A stretch of DNA of 5,003 bases from an uncultured Lachnospiraceae bacterium (lineage in GTDB: Bacteria; Bacillota; Clostridia; Lachnospirales; Lachnospiraceae). The stretch spans positions 1-5,003 of the forward strand of contig OMRN01000463.1 in NCBI GenBank assembly GCA_900313265.1, written 5' to 3'. The notes beneath the pieces were generated by a model. That model did no database searches. It was not told the origin of the DNA and was given only the letters and a program-made list of their open reading frames with translations. The translations under genes and the position numbers were made by a program. Positions 1 to 5,003 of this stretch are shown here, piece after piece. Position 1 is the stretch's first letter. Every line of letters begins with the position of its first letter.

Positions 1-450
1 AATATCCTTGTATACACCGCTGACACAGTCGTTTGCCAGGGCACTTTTGGCTTTCTTTAACATGGAAAACTCCGTGATTTCCTTTATGGATACCTTTTCC
101 TCTTCCGAATAACTTCCCGCACCGAAAGTCTCTTCGAGAATCGGCTTTACATAGGCCTTCTTATAGGCCAGGGAATATGCTTTGTATTTCTTGTTTTTCT
201 TTAAAAGAACCGGGAGCATGTAAATGCAGAAAAATACAAGCACCAGCAGCAGCACCATAAAGACATACCGAAGCGGTGATCCCGGCAGAATTTTAAATTT
301 ATAGACAAAAAACAAATAAACGAAGGTTCCGATTAAGGAAACGGCGCACATGATAATCCAGAAAGTTTCAAGTTTCCGGAATTCCAGGCGCATCTTATTC
401 AGTTTCGCTTCCCGGCTTATTTCTTTCTCTTCGCTGGTATTCGGATTCAT
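1..450 (-). CDS. DUF3137-like two-helix membrane protein (3' end cut off by window edge)
   Basis: The reading frame is open for 150 codons from the ATG at 450 to the window edge, so the C-terminus is missing. Residues 1-29 are charged and hydrophilic. Two hydrophobic helices follow at about 31-50 and 62-84, separated by a short loop (KFKILPGSP). After the second helix comes a lysine-rich stretch (KKNKKYK, 85-91) and a soluble part beginning YKKAYVKPILEETFGAGSY, then a segment with NDCVSGVYKD near 140-149. This layout (two N-terminal helices, then a conserved start of the form YK..vv.P.le...g..Y, then D..SG.Y) matches my recollection of the DUF3137 family, whose function is unknown. The positive-inside pattern suggests that both ends are cytoplasmic. 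An in-frame ATG two codons earlier (454-456) is an alternative start; I prefer 450 because AGGAG at 461-465 then lies 10 bases away and not 4. No convincing own promoter was seen, so read-through from the HIT gene is possible. The gene call is firm; the family is moderately sure. Confidence 0.72.
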   Translation of the reverse strand, partial: MNPNTSEEKEISREAKLNKMRLEFRKLETFWIIMCAVSLIGTFVYLFFVYKFKILPGSPLRYVFMVLLLVLVFFCIYMLPVLLKKNKKYKAYSLAYKKAYVKPILEETFGAGSYSEEEKVSIKEITEFSMLKKAKSALANDCVSGVYKDI

Positions 451-460
451 AAGCATTCTT

Positions 461-465
461 CTCCT
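461..465 (-). promoter_or_regulatory. Ribosome binding site choosing between two ATGs of the DUF3137-like gene
   Basis: The minus strand reads AGGAG here. It is 10 bases from the ATG at 450 and only 4 bases from the in-frame ATG at 456, which favours 450. The site sits just 3 bases past the foot of the hairpin at 469-504, so folding of that hairpin could affect access by the ribosome (inference). Confidence 0.6.
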
Positions 466-468
466 GCT

Positions 469-508
469 AAGCCCGCATCCGCTTTAAGCGTTCGCATGCG
501 GCTTTTTT
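469..508 (+). terminator. Hairpin with T-tract, terminator-shaped in the plus direction
   Basis: AAGCC-(C)-GCAT at 469-478 pairs with ATGCGGCTT at 496-504, with one bulged C at 474. An inner CGC/GCG stem (480-482 with 488-490) closes a small loop, leaving an asymmetric internal loop. On the plus strand the stem is followed by six T residues (503-508), the shape of a rho-independent terminator. Read on the minus strand, the direction of all neighbouring genes, the stem is followed only by CTTAGC, with no U-tract, so it is a poor terminator for the HIT gene that ends at 526. It may therefore stop antisense transcription, or act as a 3'-end or leader structure on the minus-strand mRNA. Confidence 0.5.
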
Positions 509-525
509 ATGTTTCATCCGTCTTA

Positions 526-936
526 TTATTTTAAGGAAAGCAGACTGCACAGTTTCTTCTGATCTTCCTCATTCGGAGAATGAGGCTCCCAGAGAATATT
601 CTGTCCGTCATTTTCATAACGCGGAATCAGATGATAATGAAAATGGAAAACGGTCTGTCCCGCACACGGTCCGTTATTCTGCACCAGATTAAAACCGTCG
701 CAGCCGAGCTTCTCCGTCATGTGAGTTGCCATCTTCTTGGCAAGAACCATCACGTTTGCAGCCACATCATCCGGAAGTTCATAAATATTGGCATAATGCT
801 CTTTGGGAATAATGAGCGCATGACCCTTCGTTGCCGGGCCCGCATCCAGAATGACATTAAAATTCTCATCTTCATAAATGGAATTCGTGGGAAATACCCC
901 GTTGGCCAGTTTACAGAAAATACAATCGTCTTTCAT
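526..936 (-). CDS. HIT family (histidine triad) nucleotide-binding hydrolase
   Basis: This 136-residue cytosolic protein has the full-length architecture of the HINT/HIT branch. The triad is HFHYHLIPR, with His98, His100 and His102; His100 is expected to be the nucleophile that attacks the alpha-phosphate of a nucleotide conjugate. An N-terminal CIFC (Cys5, Cys8), with His47 and His98, forms the zinc site typical of this branch. GHALIIPKEHY (38-48) and the NLVQNNGPCAGQTVFH run (83-98) are the usual family blocks lining the nucleotide pocket. Members hydrolyse AMP-linked or dinucleotide substrates; the physiological substrate cannot be read from sequence. A strong Shine-Dalgarno (GGGGGAG, 942-948) sits 5 bases before the ATG. 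The gene starts 26 bases after the rhomboid stop codon, so the two are almost surely co-transcribed from the promoter at 2060-2088. No key residue is missing. Confidence 0.95.
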   Translation of the reverse strand: MKDDCIFCKLANGVFPTNSIYEDENFNVILDAGPATKGHALIIPKEHYANIYELPDDVAANVMVLAKKMATHMTEKLGCDGFNLVQNNGPCAGQTVFHFHYHLIPRYENDGQNILWEPHSPNEEDQKKLCSLLSLK

Positions 937-962
937 ATCCTCTCCCCCATGTCAGATAAAAT

Positions 963-2039
963 TTATTCTTTGCCGCTTTTCCTCCGTTTTCGCCTGCTTA
1001 GTAAATCCCAGATGACTCCGATTAAAAGTCCGGCAAGCATTCCGGCGATATGCGCGGCATTATCCACACCTTCCGTGGTAAAACCTTCATAAATATTATA
1101 AAAAGCACATACAATCAGTCCGAACAGCCGGTACCACGCTCCGCGCCGGAGAGTCCGGATACTTTTTAATCCGATAAACAGGATGATTCCCATCAGTCCC
1201 ATGATGGCTCCCGATGCACCGATGGACGGAACGGACGAACCGGTATACACCTTAAAAAAGAGCGACCCCAGCCCGGCCAGCATTCCGAGCAGAACATAAA
1301 TCAGCGCAAACCGCCACCGGCCGATGCCCTTCTCCAGCATGTTTCCTTCCAGATAGAGCATAATCATATTGTTAATGATATGATCCAGACTTCCGTGGAC
1401 AAACATGTAAGTAAAAAGCCGGTACCATTCGTTATTCTCAAAAATCGCAACCGGATCAAGGGACAGCATATCCACAAGATATTCCCGGAATACAAGCTCC
1501 AAAATTCCGATTAACACATTCAGCGCAATCAGTCCGATGGTAACATACGGGATGGATTGCCGGATTTTCTCGTTTTCTTTCTTCTCCTGCGCCCGGATGG
1601 TATTTTCAAGCTGCCCCTGCATATTCTTAAGCAGCGTATCGGCTTTTGCGGGATTGGAAAGAAAGGCTTCAAGTCTTCCTTTCATTCCGTAGAAATCCGG
1701 TACCCGGTCGGGCGGAATAATTAACCGGCGATTACTTACATCCATAACCCAGGTATAATAATCTCCGAAAGTCACGGCCTCCGCCTCATCGGGGCGATCC
1801 GTCAGAATCAGGTACAGACTGTGGATTTCGGGAAGATTCTTCTTCTCAAGAATTTCGAGAGCTTTCCGGCGATAGTCGAACACCCCTTCTTTCGTAAGCC
1901 GTACGCCGGTTTGCTCAAGCACGAACAAGACCGTAACATGACCGGTTTCCTTCTTTAGGAAAACGTCAAACTGCTCTCTGTTGGTAGATGCTTTTGCATA
2001 TCCTTCCAGCACCAGAAAGGATGATAAATACTCTTTCAT
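963..2039 (-). CDS. Rhomboid family intramembrane serine protease with N-terminal soluble domain
   Basis: This 358-residue protein should cleave membrane helices within the bilayer. The protease core is complete. It has an L1-loop WYR (205-207), then YMFVHGSLDHIINN with His215, His220 and Asn224, equivalent to the conserved His/His/Asn of GlpG. The catalytic Ser276 lies in GASG (274-277), and the catalytic His330 lies in AAHIAG. Six membrane helices are apparent at about 165-183, 210-232, 243-262, 274-292, 302-318 and 327-346, followed by a strongly basic tail (RRKRRK) expected in the cytoplasm. The first ~160 residues are soluble, with alternating beta-like segments (VTVLFVLE, SLYLILT) and a charged helix at about 133-162. 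The layout recalls the Bacillus rhomboid YqgP/GluP, but I cannot show homology of the N-domain. The start is supported by GAGGGA six bases before the ATG. The gene has its own promoter and leads into the HIT gene. Substrate unknown. Confidence 0.95.
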   Translation of the reverse strand: MKEYLSSFLVLEGYAKASTNREQFDVFLKKETGHVTVLFVLEQTGVRLTKEGVFDYRRKALEILEKKNLPEIHSLYLILTDRPDEAEAVTFGDYYTWVMDVSNRRLIIPPDRVPDFYGMKGRLEAFLSNPAKADTLLKNMQGQLENTIRAQEKKENEKIRQSIPYVTIGLIALNVLIGILELVFREYLVDMLSLDPVAIFENNEWYRLFTYMFVHGSLDHIINNMIMLYLEGNMLEKGIGRWRFALIYVLLGMLAGLGSLFFKVYTGSSVPSIGASGAIMGLMGIILFIGLKSIRTLRRGAWYRLFGLIVCAFYNIYEGFTTEGVDNAAHIAGMLAGLLIGVIWDLLSRRKRRKSGKE

Positions 2040-2059
2040 GAAATTCCCTCGTACAGCCT

Positions 2060-2088
2060 ATTATAATGACTTGGAAGGCAAAAATCAA
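2060..2088 (-). promoter_or_regulatory. Sigma-A type promoter for the rhomboid-HIT operon
   Basis: On the minus strand, TTGATT (2088-2083) is separated by exactly 17 bases from a perfect TATAAT (2065-2060). The -35 box overlaps the TGA stop codon of the FHA gene (2087-2085). Transcription should begin near 2052-2054, only about 13-15 bases before the rhomboid ATG, so the ribosome binding site GAGGG (2046-2050) lies almost at the 5' end of the message. No terminator hairpin is visible between the FHA gene and this promoter, so read-through from the Tad operon may add to expression. Confidence 0.8.
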
Positions 2089-3200
2089 TTGTAGAGAAAT
2101 TCCACCGCCCCGATTAAAATCCGGTCTCCCGGTGAGAGAGGTACTTTTTCGTTCGCCTCAAGCGGCATATCGTTTACGCTTACGCCGTTTGTCGAATTCA
2201 AATCCTCAATCCACACGTTTTCGTTTTCTTCAAAAAACCGGGCATGGATACGGCTCACCGACGGATCATCGATTACGATGTCCACCTCCGTTTTCAGTTT
2301 TCCCGCAATAACCGGAAGATTCGACAACGAATAAACCTTTTTGCTTCGTATTTCCGTCAGTTCTCTTCGTTCCTCCGCTTCCCTTCTTCCGAGCAGCATC
2401 GTTTCCTTCGACTCATCCTCCTTCATTTCCATCCAGTATTCCTCGCTGCCCGGTATCTCTTTTCGGACCGGTACGCTTCCTTCTTCCGTCGCGGTTTTCT
2501 TCCCCTTTCCGATTCCCGAAAAAAGAGAACCGATTTTGGAAAAAACTCCCGATAAGCCTTCTTTTTCCTCCGAAGGTCTGAAAAAATCCTCTTCCTCCGA
2601 TATCGCATCCGCCAGCATCAGTGACGGGCTTTCCGTCTCCCCGGCAAAATTTCTGCCCCTTGCATTCGCTTTTTCTATCATCCGAATGGTATTGTTCAAA
2701 AGAAAATCATCTTCCTTTGCATCCCGGTAAAACTGATATGCGACATCCACCGCATCCGCATCTTTGTGATTCACTTTCTCTAAGAGAAACTCGGAAAGAA
2801 CGTTTAATCCGTCAGGAAAGTCCGGTTCCTCATCGCGCGGATAAAAAATCCATTCGGTCCGGTTCGTGGAAAAATTATAATAAATATATTCCGGATCGCA
2901 TAAGAAAAACATCGGACTAAGCAGATATCGTTCCGCTTCGGACACGGCATCCTGCCACGAGAAAAAAAGCGTTTTCACATCTTCGAATTCCAGCTCTCTT
3001 CGTCCGGTTATCCGGATCAGATTCTGTCTGGAGGTGATATCATAAAACATGAATTCTTCCCCGTCCCGGATTCGTATACTTCCTTTTATCAGTCCGTTTA
3101 TATCATTCTCACAAAGCATCTGTGCCTGGTACGAACTGCATGTTTTCGGAAGAATCAGGTAATTGCGGTTCAAATCCCTCCTGTATATCGGATTCATCAT
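2085..3200 (-). CDS. DUF6382 and FHA domain protein of the Tad pilus locus
   Basis: This 371-residue protein has no membrane segment and should be cytoplasmic. Residues 5-175 match the DUF6382 domain as I know it: opening YRRDLNRNYLIL, then FYDITSRQNL (52-61), AERYLL (89-94) and an acidic, aromatic-rich second half. A low-complexity charged linker (about 180-285) carries ETMLL at 266-270. The C-terminal FHA domain (about 287-371) has the binding-loop signatures SRIHA (Ser316, His319) and NSTNG (335-339); the usual Gly-Arg is Gly300-Lys301 here. FHA domains bind phosphothreonine peptides, so the protein is probably a Ser/Thr-kinase-dependent adaptor; DUF6382-FHA proteins occur with clostridial Tad genes. 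AAGGAG (3209-3214) lies 8 bases before the first of two tandem ATGs, and the conserved domain begins right after, so the start is secure although it lies 92 bases inside the preceding gene. Its role in pilus control is inferred from context. Confidence 0.9.
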   Translation of the reverse strand: MMNPIYRRDLNRNYLILPKTCSSYQAQMLCENDINGLIKGSIRIRDGEEFMFYDITSRQNLIRITGRRELEFEDVKTLFFSWQDAVSEAERYLLSPMFFLCDPEYIYYNFSTNRTEWIFYPRDEEPDFPDGLNVLSEFLLEKVNHKDADAVDVAYQFYRDAKEDDFLLNNTIRMIEKANARGRNFAGETESPSLMLADAISEEEDFFRPSEEKEGLSGVFSKIGSLFSGIGKGKKTATEEGSVPVRKEIPGSEEYWMEMKEDESKETMLLGRREAEERRELTEIRSKKVYSLSNLPVIAGKLKTEVDIVIDDPSVSRIHARFFEENENVWIEDLNSTNGVSVNDMPLEANEKVPLSPGDRILIGAVEFLYN

Positions 3201-3675
3201 TCTCTTCTCTCCTTTTTGTTATCCATTCCTTCAGTCTGGTTCCTTTCTTAATCAGCCTTATCACCGAAACCGGCCGGAAACGTTCCGCCCTTTCATGTAC
3301 CTCGATGGTTCTAAACGGAGGATCTTTTCCCAGAATTCCGATATTTGCCATTGTAAGATCTCCTTTGATGGTTACATTGCTTTGGAACTTTCCGACCGAA
3401 ACGGTTACCGAAATATTTTCCATTCCCACCAGCCGGTCTGTTAATGACTCATTGCATTTTTCTTTTACCGATTTTTCAATCTGGGAATTGCTCAGTTTCT
3501 CATAATAGGAAGTCTGCCGTACCGCCAGAAGCGCGGCATCGGTCATGATGCTTTTGTTATACATAAACAGTAAAAAATAAAACAGCAGCATTATGGTATA
3601 AAGAATAACCGGCATGACAAGCGCCGTCTCCACCGTCAGATTTCCGTTAAACTCTTGTTTATTTCTTTGTTTCAT
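3109..3675 (-). CDS. TadE-like pseudopilin
   Basis: This 188-residue protein has a prepilin-like N-terminus. A basic leader (Lys2, Arg4, Lys6) is followed by Gly11-Asn-Leu-Thr-Val-Glu16 and a hydrophobic helix at about 17-39 (TALVMPVILY onwards). Glu sits at +5 if cleavage is after Gly11, the rule for prepilin peptidase substrates. TadE-family minor pseudopilins are membrane-anchored parts of the Flp/Tad pilus assembly machine, with the C-terminal part outside the membrane. The middle (about 80-130) is beta-rich and contains ISVTVSVGKF and VTIKGDLTM, then a basic segment (RLIKKGTRLKEWITKRRE). The last ~30 residues are acidic and are encoded in the overlap with the FHA gene, so this tail may be a recent extension. 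The ribosome site (AAGGA, 3686-3690) is about 10 bases from the ATG, rather far. It lies 65 bases after the prepilin peptidase gene; that gap is purine-rich and shows no promoter or terminator. Confidence 0.85.
   Translation of the reverse strand: MKQRNKQEFNGNLTVETALVMPVILYTIMLLFYFLLFMYNKSIMTDAALLAVRQTSYYEKLSNSQIEKSVKEKCNESLTDRLVGMENISVTVSVGKFQSNVTIKGDLTMANIGILGKDPPFRTIEVHERAERFRPVSVIRLIKKGTRLKEWITKRREENDESDIQEGFEPQLPDSSENMQFVPGTDAL
3209..3214 (-). promoter_or_regulatory. Ribosome binding site of the FHA gene inside the upstream coding region
   Basis: The minus strand reads AAGGAG, 8 bases before the ATG at 3200 and 11 before a second in-frame ATG at 3197. It lies inside the TadE-like gene, whose codons there read Thr-Lys-Arg-Arg-Glu-Glu. 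It fixes the FHA start within the upstream gene and so supports a genuine long overlap. Confidence 0.8.
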
Positions 3676-3740
3676 CTTTTCCGCTTCCTTTATTAATCTT
3701 TTCCTGTTTCATTTTCCGTCTGGTTCCGCGAAGAAATGTT

Positions 3741-4187
3741 TTATGCACTCATCGTAAGCATTACCGACAGCATCAGACCCGGTAAAAGAAAAGGAACAAA
3801 TGCCATTTTTGTTTTCCGGTTTGCTTTTTTCGTCATCATCAGCCAGATTCCCTTAAGTGCCGCAAAAAAAAGACCGAATAAAAACATAAACAGATTCATG
3901 CGAACCCCGAGCAGCGCTCCTGCTGCGATGAGTACCAGCCCGTCGCCGTAGCCGATTTGTTCCTTTGACAAATAGGAAAACAAAAGAACCAGTCCTCCTA
4001 AAACACTTCCGGCAATGGCATAAAGAAAATCTTCTTTTCCCTGGAGAATGCTTAATATAATTCCGGCCGAAAAAAACAGCCCCACCGGGAAAATAACGAT
4101 TTTACGCCTTTTCCGGTCGGATATCGCTTCTCCCAAAAGAAAAACAAAACATAACGCGATTCGTATTTTATCTACCATTAAATTCAT
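3741..4187 (-). CDS. Prepilin peptidase, CpaA/TadV type (A24 aspartic family)
   Basis: From the ATG at 4187 this is a 148-residue polytopic membrane protein. It carries the two catalytic aspartates of the A24 family: Asp24 in ISDRKRRKI after the first helix, and Asp82 in GYGDG (79-83). Hydrophobic helices are at about 8-22, 31-48, 54-72, 85-97, 99-117 and 130-146. The size fits the short form that has only the peptidase part and lacks the N-terminal methyltransferase domain of PilD enzymes. It should cleave the leaders of Flp pilin and the TadE-like pseudopilins at the cytoplasmic membrane face. I chose the ATG at 4187 over one at 4217 because it forms ATGA with the TGA of the preceding gene, a common sign of translational coupling; the extra ten residues of the longer form only cover the upstream gene's coding tail. 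The local Shine-Dalgarno (AGAGAG) is weak, consistent with coupling. Confidence 0.9.
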   Translation of the reverse strand: MNLMVDKIRIALCFVFLLGEAISDRKRRKIVIFPVGLFFSAGIILSILQGKEDFLYAIAGSVLGGLVLLFSYLSKEQIGYGDGLVLIAAGALLGVRMNLFMFLFGLFFAALKGIWLMMTKKANRKTKMAFVPFLLPGLMLSVMLTMSA

Positions 4188-5003
4188 TTGTTCTCTCTTT
4201 TCGCACACTTTGTACATAGATGCCTGGAGCCGACTTCGCTGATGGGTATCGCTTCCACCGACTTAAAAAGTGCATTACACGAGGAATCCGCATGATACCG
4301 GTTTCCCCAGGGGGTTATGTAATATACTTCTCCGTCTTTTGCCTTCACATTTTTGCTGCATTTCTCGCATGGATAATACTTCGATCCGTCTTCGCTTCTC
4401 TGAGTTGCGATATCCTCTCCGAAAACCGGTTGTACATCCGAACATAAATAAGTGCAGTCCCGGTACAGATGATAAGCATTCCCGGTTTTGGTAACATATA
4501 CCATCTGTTCCTCTTCGTCCGATTCCTCTTTTTCCTCCGGCTTTTCGTATCCGGTCCATGCATGGACCGTAACATGATTTGCCATCGTCATCCGCCCGAC
4601 CCCTCCGATGGAAAACCACGGTTTAACCACATAGGTTAAAATCAGCCGGACGTTGCCGGATTCATCCGCCATATCCGATCGAAACAGATGAAGACCGAGT
4701 GCATCCCATTCCACCACGGATCCGCCCAACGTCTTAGCGGTCTTTCTCGTAATTTCTTCCCGGATAAAAGTCTCGGCAAGAAGGAACGACTCTTCTTTAT
4801 CCGGCATGGAATCTTCCTTTGCATACAGCAAAACCGCCGCCTCCGCAGCCGTTTCCGTAAGAGCGGACTGAAACCGGCAATACGTCGAAATCATATCGAA
4901 TACCGAAAAAAGCATGAACGAAAAAAAGATAAATAACGGCAAAACGAGCGCAGCTTCAACCGTAACGGAACCTGCAACCGTAAAATGCCCATTCTTTCGG
5001 GAG
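4184..5003 (-). CDS. TadE-like pseudopilin with two C-terminal Cys/His modules (5' end cut off)
   Basis: The frame is open from the TGA at 4184 to the right edge (272 complete codons from 5002), so the true start lies outside; a TTG at 4942 falls inside the membrane helix and is not a start. Counting from 5002, residues 11-22 read GSVTVEAALVLP: a prepilin-type site with cleavage after Gly11 and Glu16 at +5, followed by a hydrophobic helix to about 38. A beta-rich TadE-like domain spans about 40-150 (RLILTYVVKPWF at 119-130). Then come an acidic linker (about 154-166) and two related modules, each YH-x4-C with a later C-x2-C: His178/Cys183/Cys212/Cys215 and His237/Cys242/Cys263/Cys266. These look like paired metal sites and should face outside the membrane. 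TadE proteins are minor pseudopilins of the Flp/Tad system; the modules have no function I can name. The stop overlaps the next gene's start. Confidence 0.88.
   Translation of the reverse strand, partial: SRKNGHFTVAGSVTVEAALVLPLFIFFSFMLFSVFDMISTYCRFQSALTETAAEAAVLLYAKEDSMPDKEESFLLAETFIREEITRKTAKTLGGSVVEWDALGLHLFRSDMADESGNVRLILTYVVKPWFSIGGVGRMTMANHVTVHAWTGYEKPEEKEESDEEEQMVYVTKTGNAYHLYRDCTYLCSDVQPVFGEDIATQRSEDGSKYYPCEKCSKNVKAKDGEVYYITPWGNRYHADSSCNALFKSVEAIPISEVGSRHLCTKCAKRENK
4205..4324 (-). repeat. Cys/His module copy 2 in the pseudopilin C-terminus
   Basis: This is the coding segment for the second module. It begins VYYITPWGNRYHADSSC and ends CTKC, giving His-x4-Cys, then 20 residues, then Cys-x2-Cys. 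The shared skeleton with copy 1 is VY(V/Y).T..GN.YH....C..L ... C.KC. The nucleotide sequences have diverged, so this is an old duplication visible only at protein level. Confidence 0.75.
4358..4501 (-). repeat. Cys/His module copy 1 in the pseudopilin C-terminus
   Basis: This is the coding segment for the first module. It begins VYVTKTGNAYHLYRDC and ends CEKC, giving His-x4-Cys, then 28 residues, then Cys-x2-Cys. It is 8 residues longer between the half-sites than copy 2. The four-ligand Cys3His pattern would suit a zinc ion; metal binding is inferred from the pattern alone. Confidence 0.75.

Noticed and set aside
580..1092. A 170-codon plus-strand ORF opposite the HIT gene and the end of the rhomboid gene.
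   Set aside because: It is the antisense shadow of two clearly real genes, with no family motifs and an implausible His/Arg/Ile-rich composition.
1126..1427. An 11-base repeat (AGCCGGTACCA) at 1126-1136 and 1417-1427 within the rhomboid gene.
   Set aside because: Both copies encode the same peptide WYRL(F), one in the catalytic L1 loop and one before the fifth helix; this is too short to distinguish from coincidence or codon preference.
2040..2084. A rho-independent terminator for the Tad operon after the FHA gene.
   Set aside because: No stem with a T-tract could be found; the gap is filled by a promoter and a ribosome site.
3659..3712. A 17-codon minus-strand ORF (MKQEKINKGSGK...) in the gap before the second TadE-like gene, running into its start out of frame.
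   Set aside because: It is very lysine-rich as expected from a purine-rich leader, has no good ribosome site and no recognisable feature; it could be a leader peptide but nothing supports that.
4188..4217. A longer start for the prepilin peptidase at 4217.
   Set aside because: The added residues come from the coding tail of the pseudopilin, no good ribosome site precedes it, and the ATGA junction at 4184-4187 is a better start.
4943..5003. A start codon of the Cys/His pseudopilin within the window.
   Set aside because: The frame stays open to the edge, and the visible GSVTVE site needs a leader before it; no ATG, GTG or TTG with a ribosome site is placed suitably, so the start is outside.

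Overview
All supportable genes in this window lie on the minus strand, so the region is best read from right to left. The gene content points to a Gram-positive clostridial bacterium, most likely of the Lachnospiraceae type. Supporting evidence is a DUF6382-FHA fusion next to TadE-like pseudopilins and a short CpaA/TadV-type prepilin peptidase, purine-rich Shine-Dalgarno sites, a near-consensus sigma-A promoter, and a HIT/rhomboid pair. This placement rests on family recognition from memory and not on a database search.

Right part (5003 to 2085): a segment of a Flp/Tad (tight adherence) pilus operon. In transcription order it holds a TadE-like pseudopilin whose start lies beyond the right edge, with two cysteine/histidine modules on its C-terminus; a prepilin peptidase coupled to it by an ATGA overlap; a second TadE-like pseudopilin; and a DUF6382-FHA signalling protein whose start lies 92 bases inside the preceding gene. 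Both pseudopilins carry a G-x-x-T-V-E processing site with Glu at +5, the expected substrate of the peptidase encoded between them. The FHA protein is the likely phosphothreonine-reading regulatory component.

Middle part (2088 to 526): a sigma-A promoter overlaps the FHA stop codon and drives a rhomboid intramembrane serine protease with a large N-terminal cytosolic region, followed after 26 bases by a HIT-family nucleotide hydrolase.

Left part (525 to 1): a hairpin with a T-tract on the plus strand, then the N-terminal 150 codons of a two-helix membrane protein resembling DUF3137, which runs off the left edge. No gap exceeds 100 bases. I see no RNA genes, CRISPR, insertion sequences or plus-strand genes. 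Most of the window is a recognisable Tad locus with housekeeping neighbours. The least explained parts are the Cys/His modules on the pseudopilin, the long gene overlap and the possible FHA self-binding switch.
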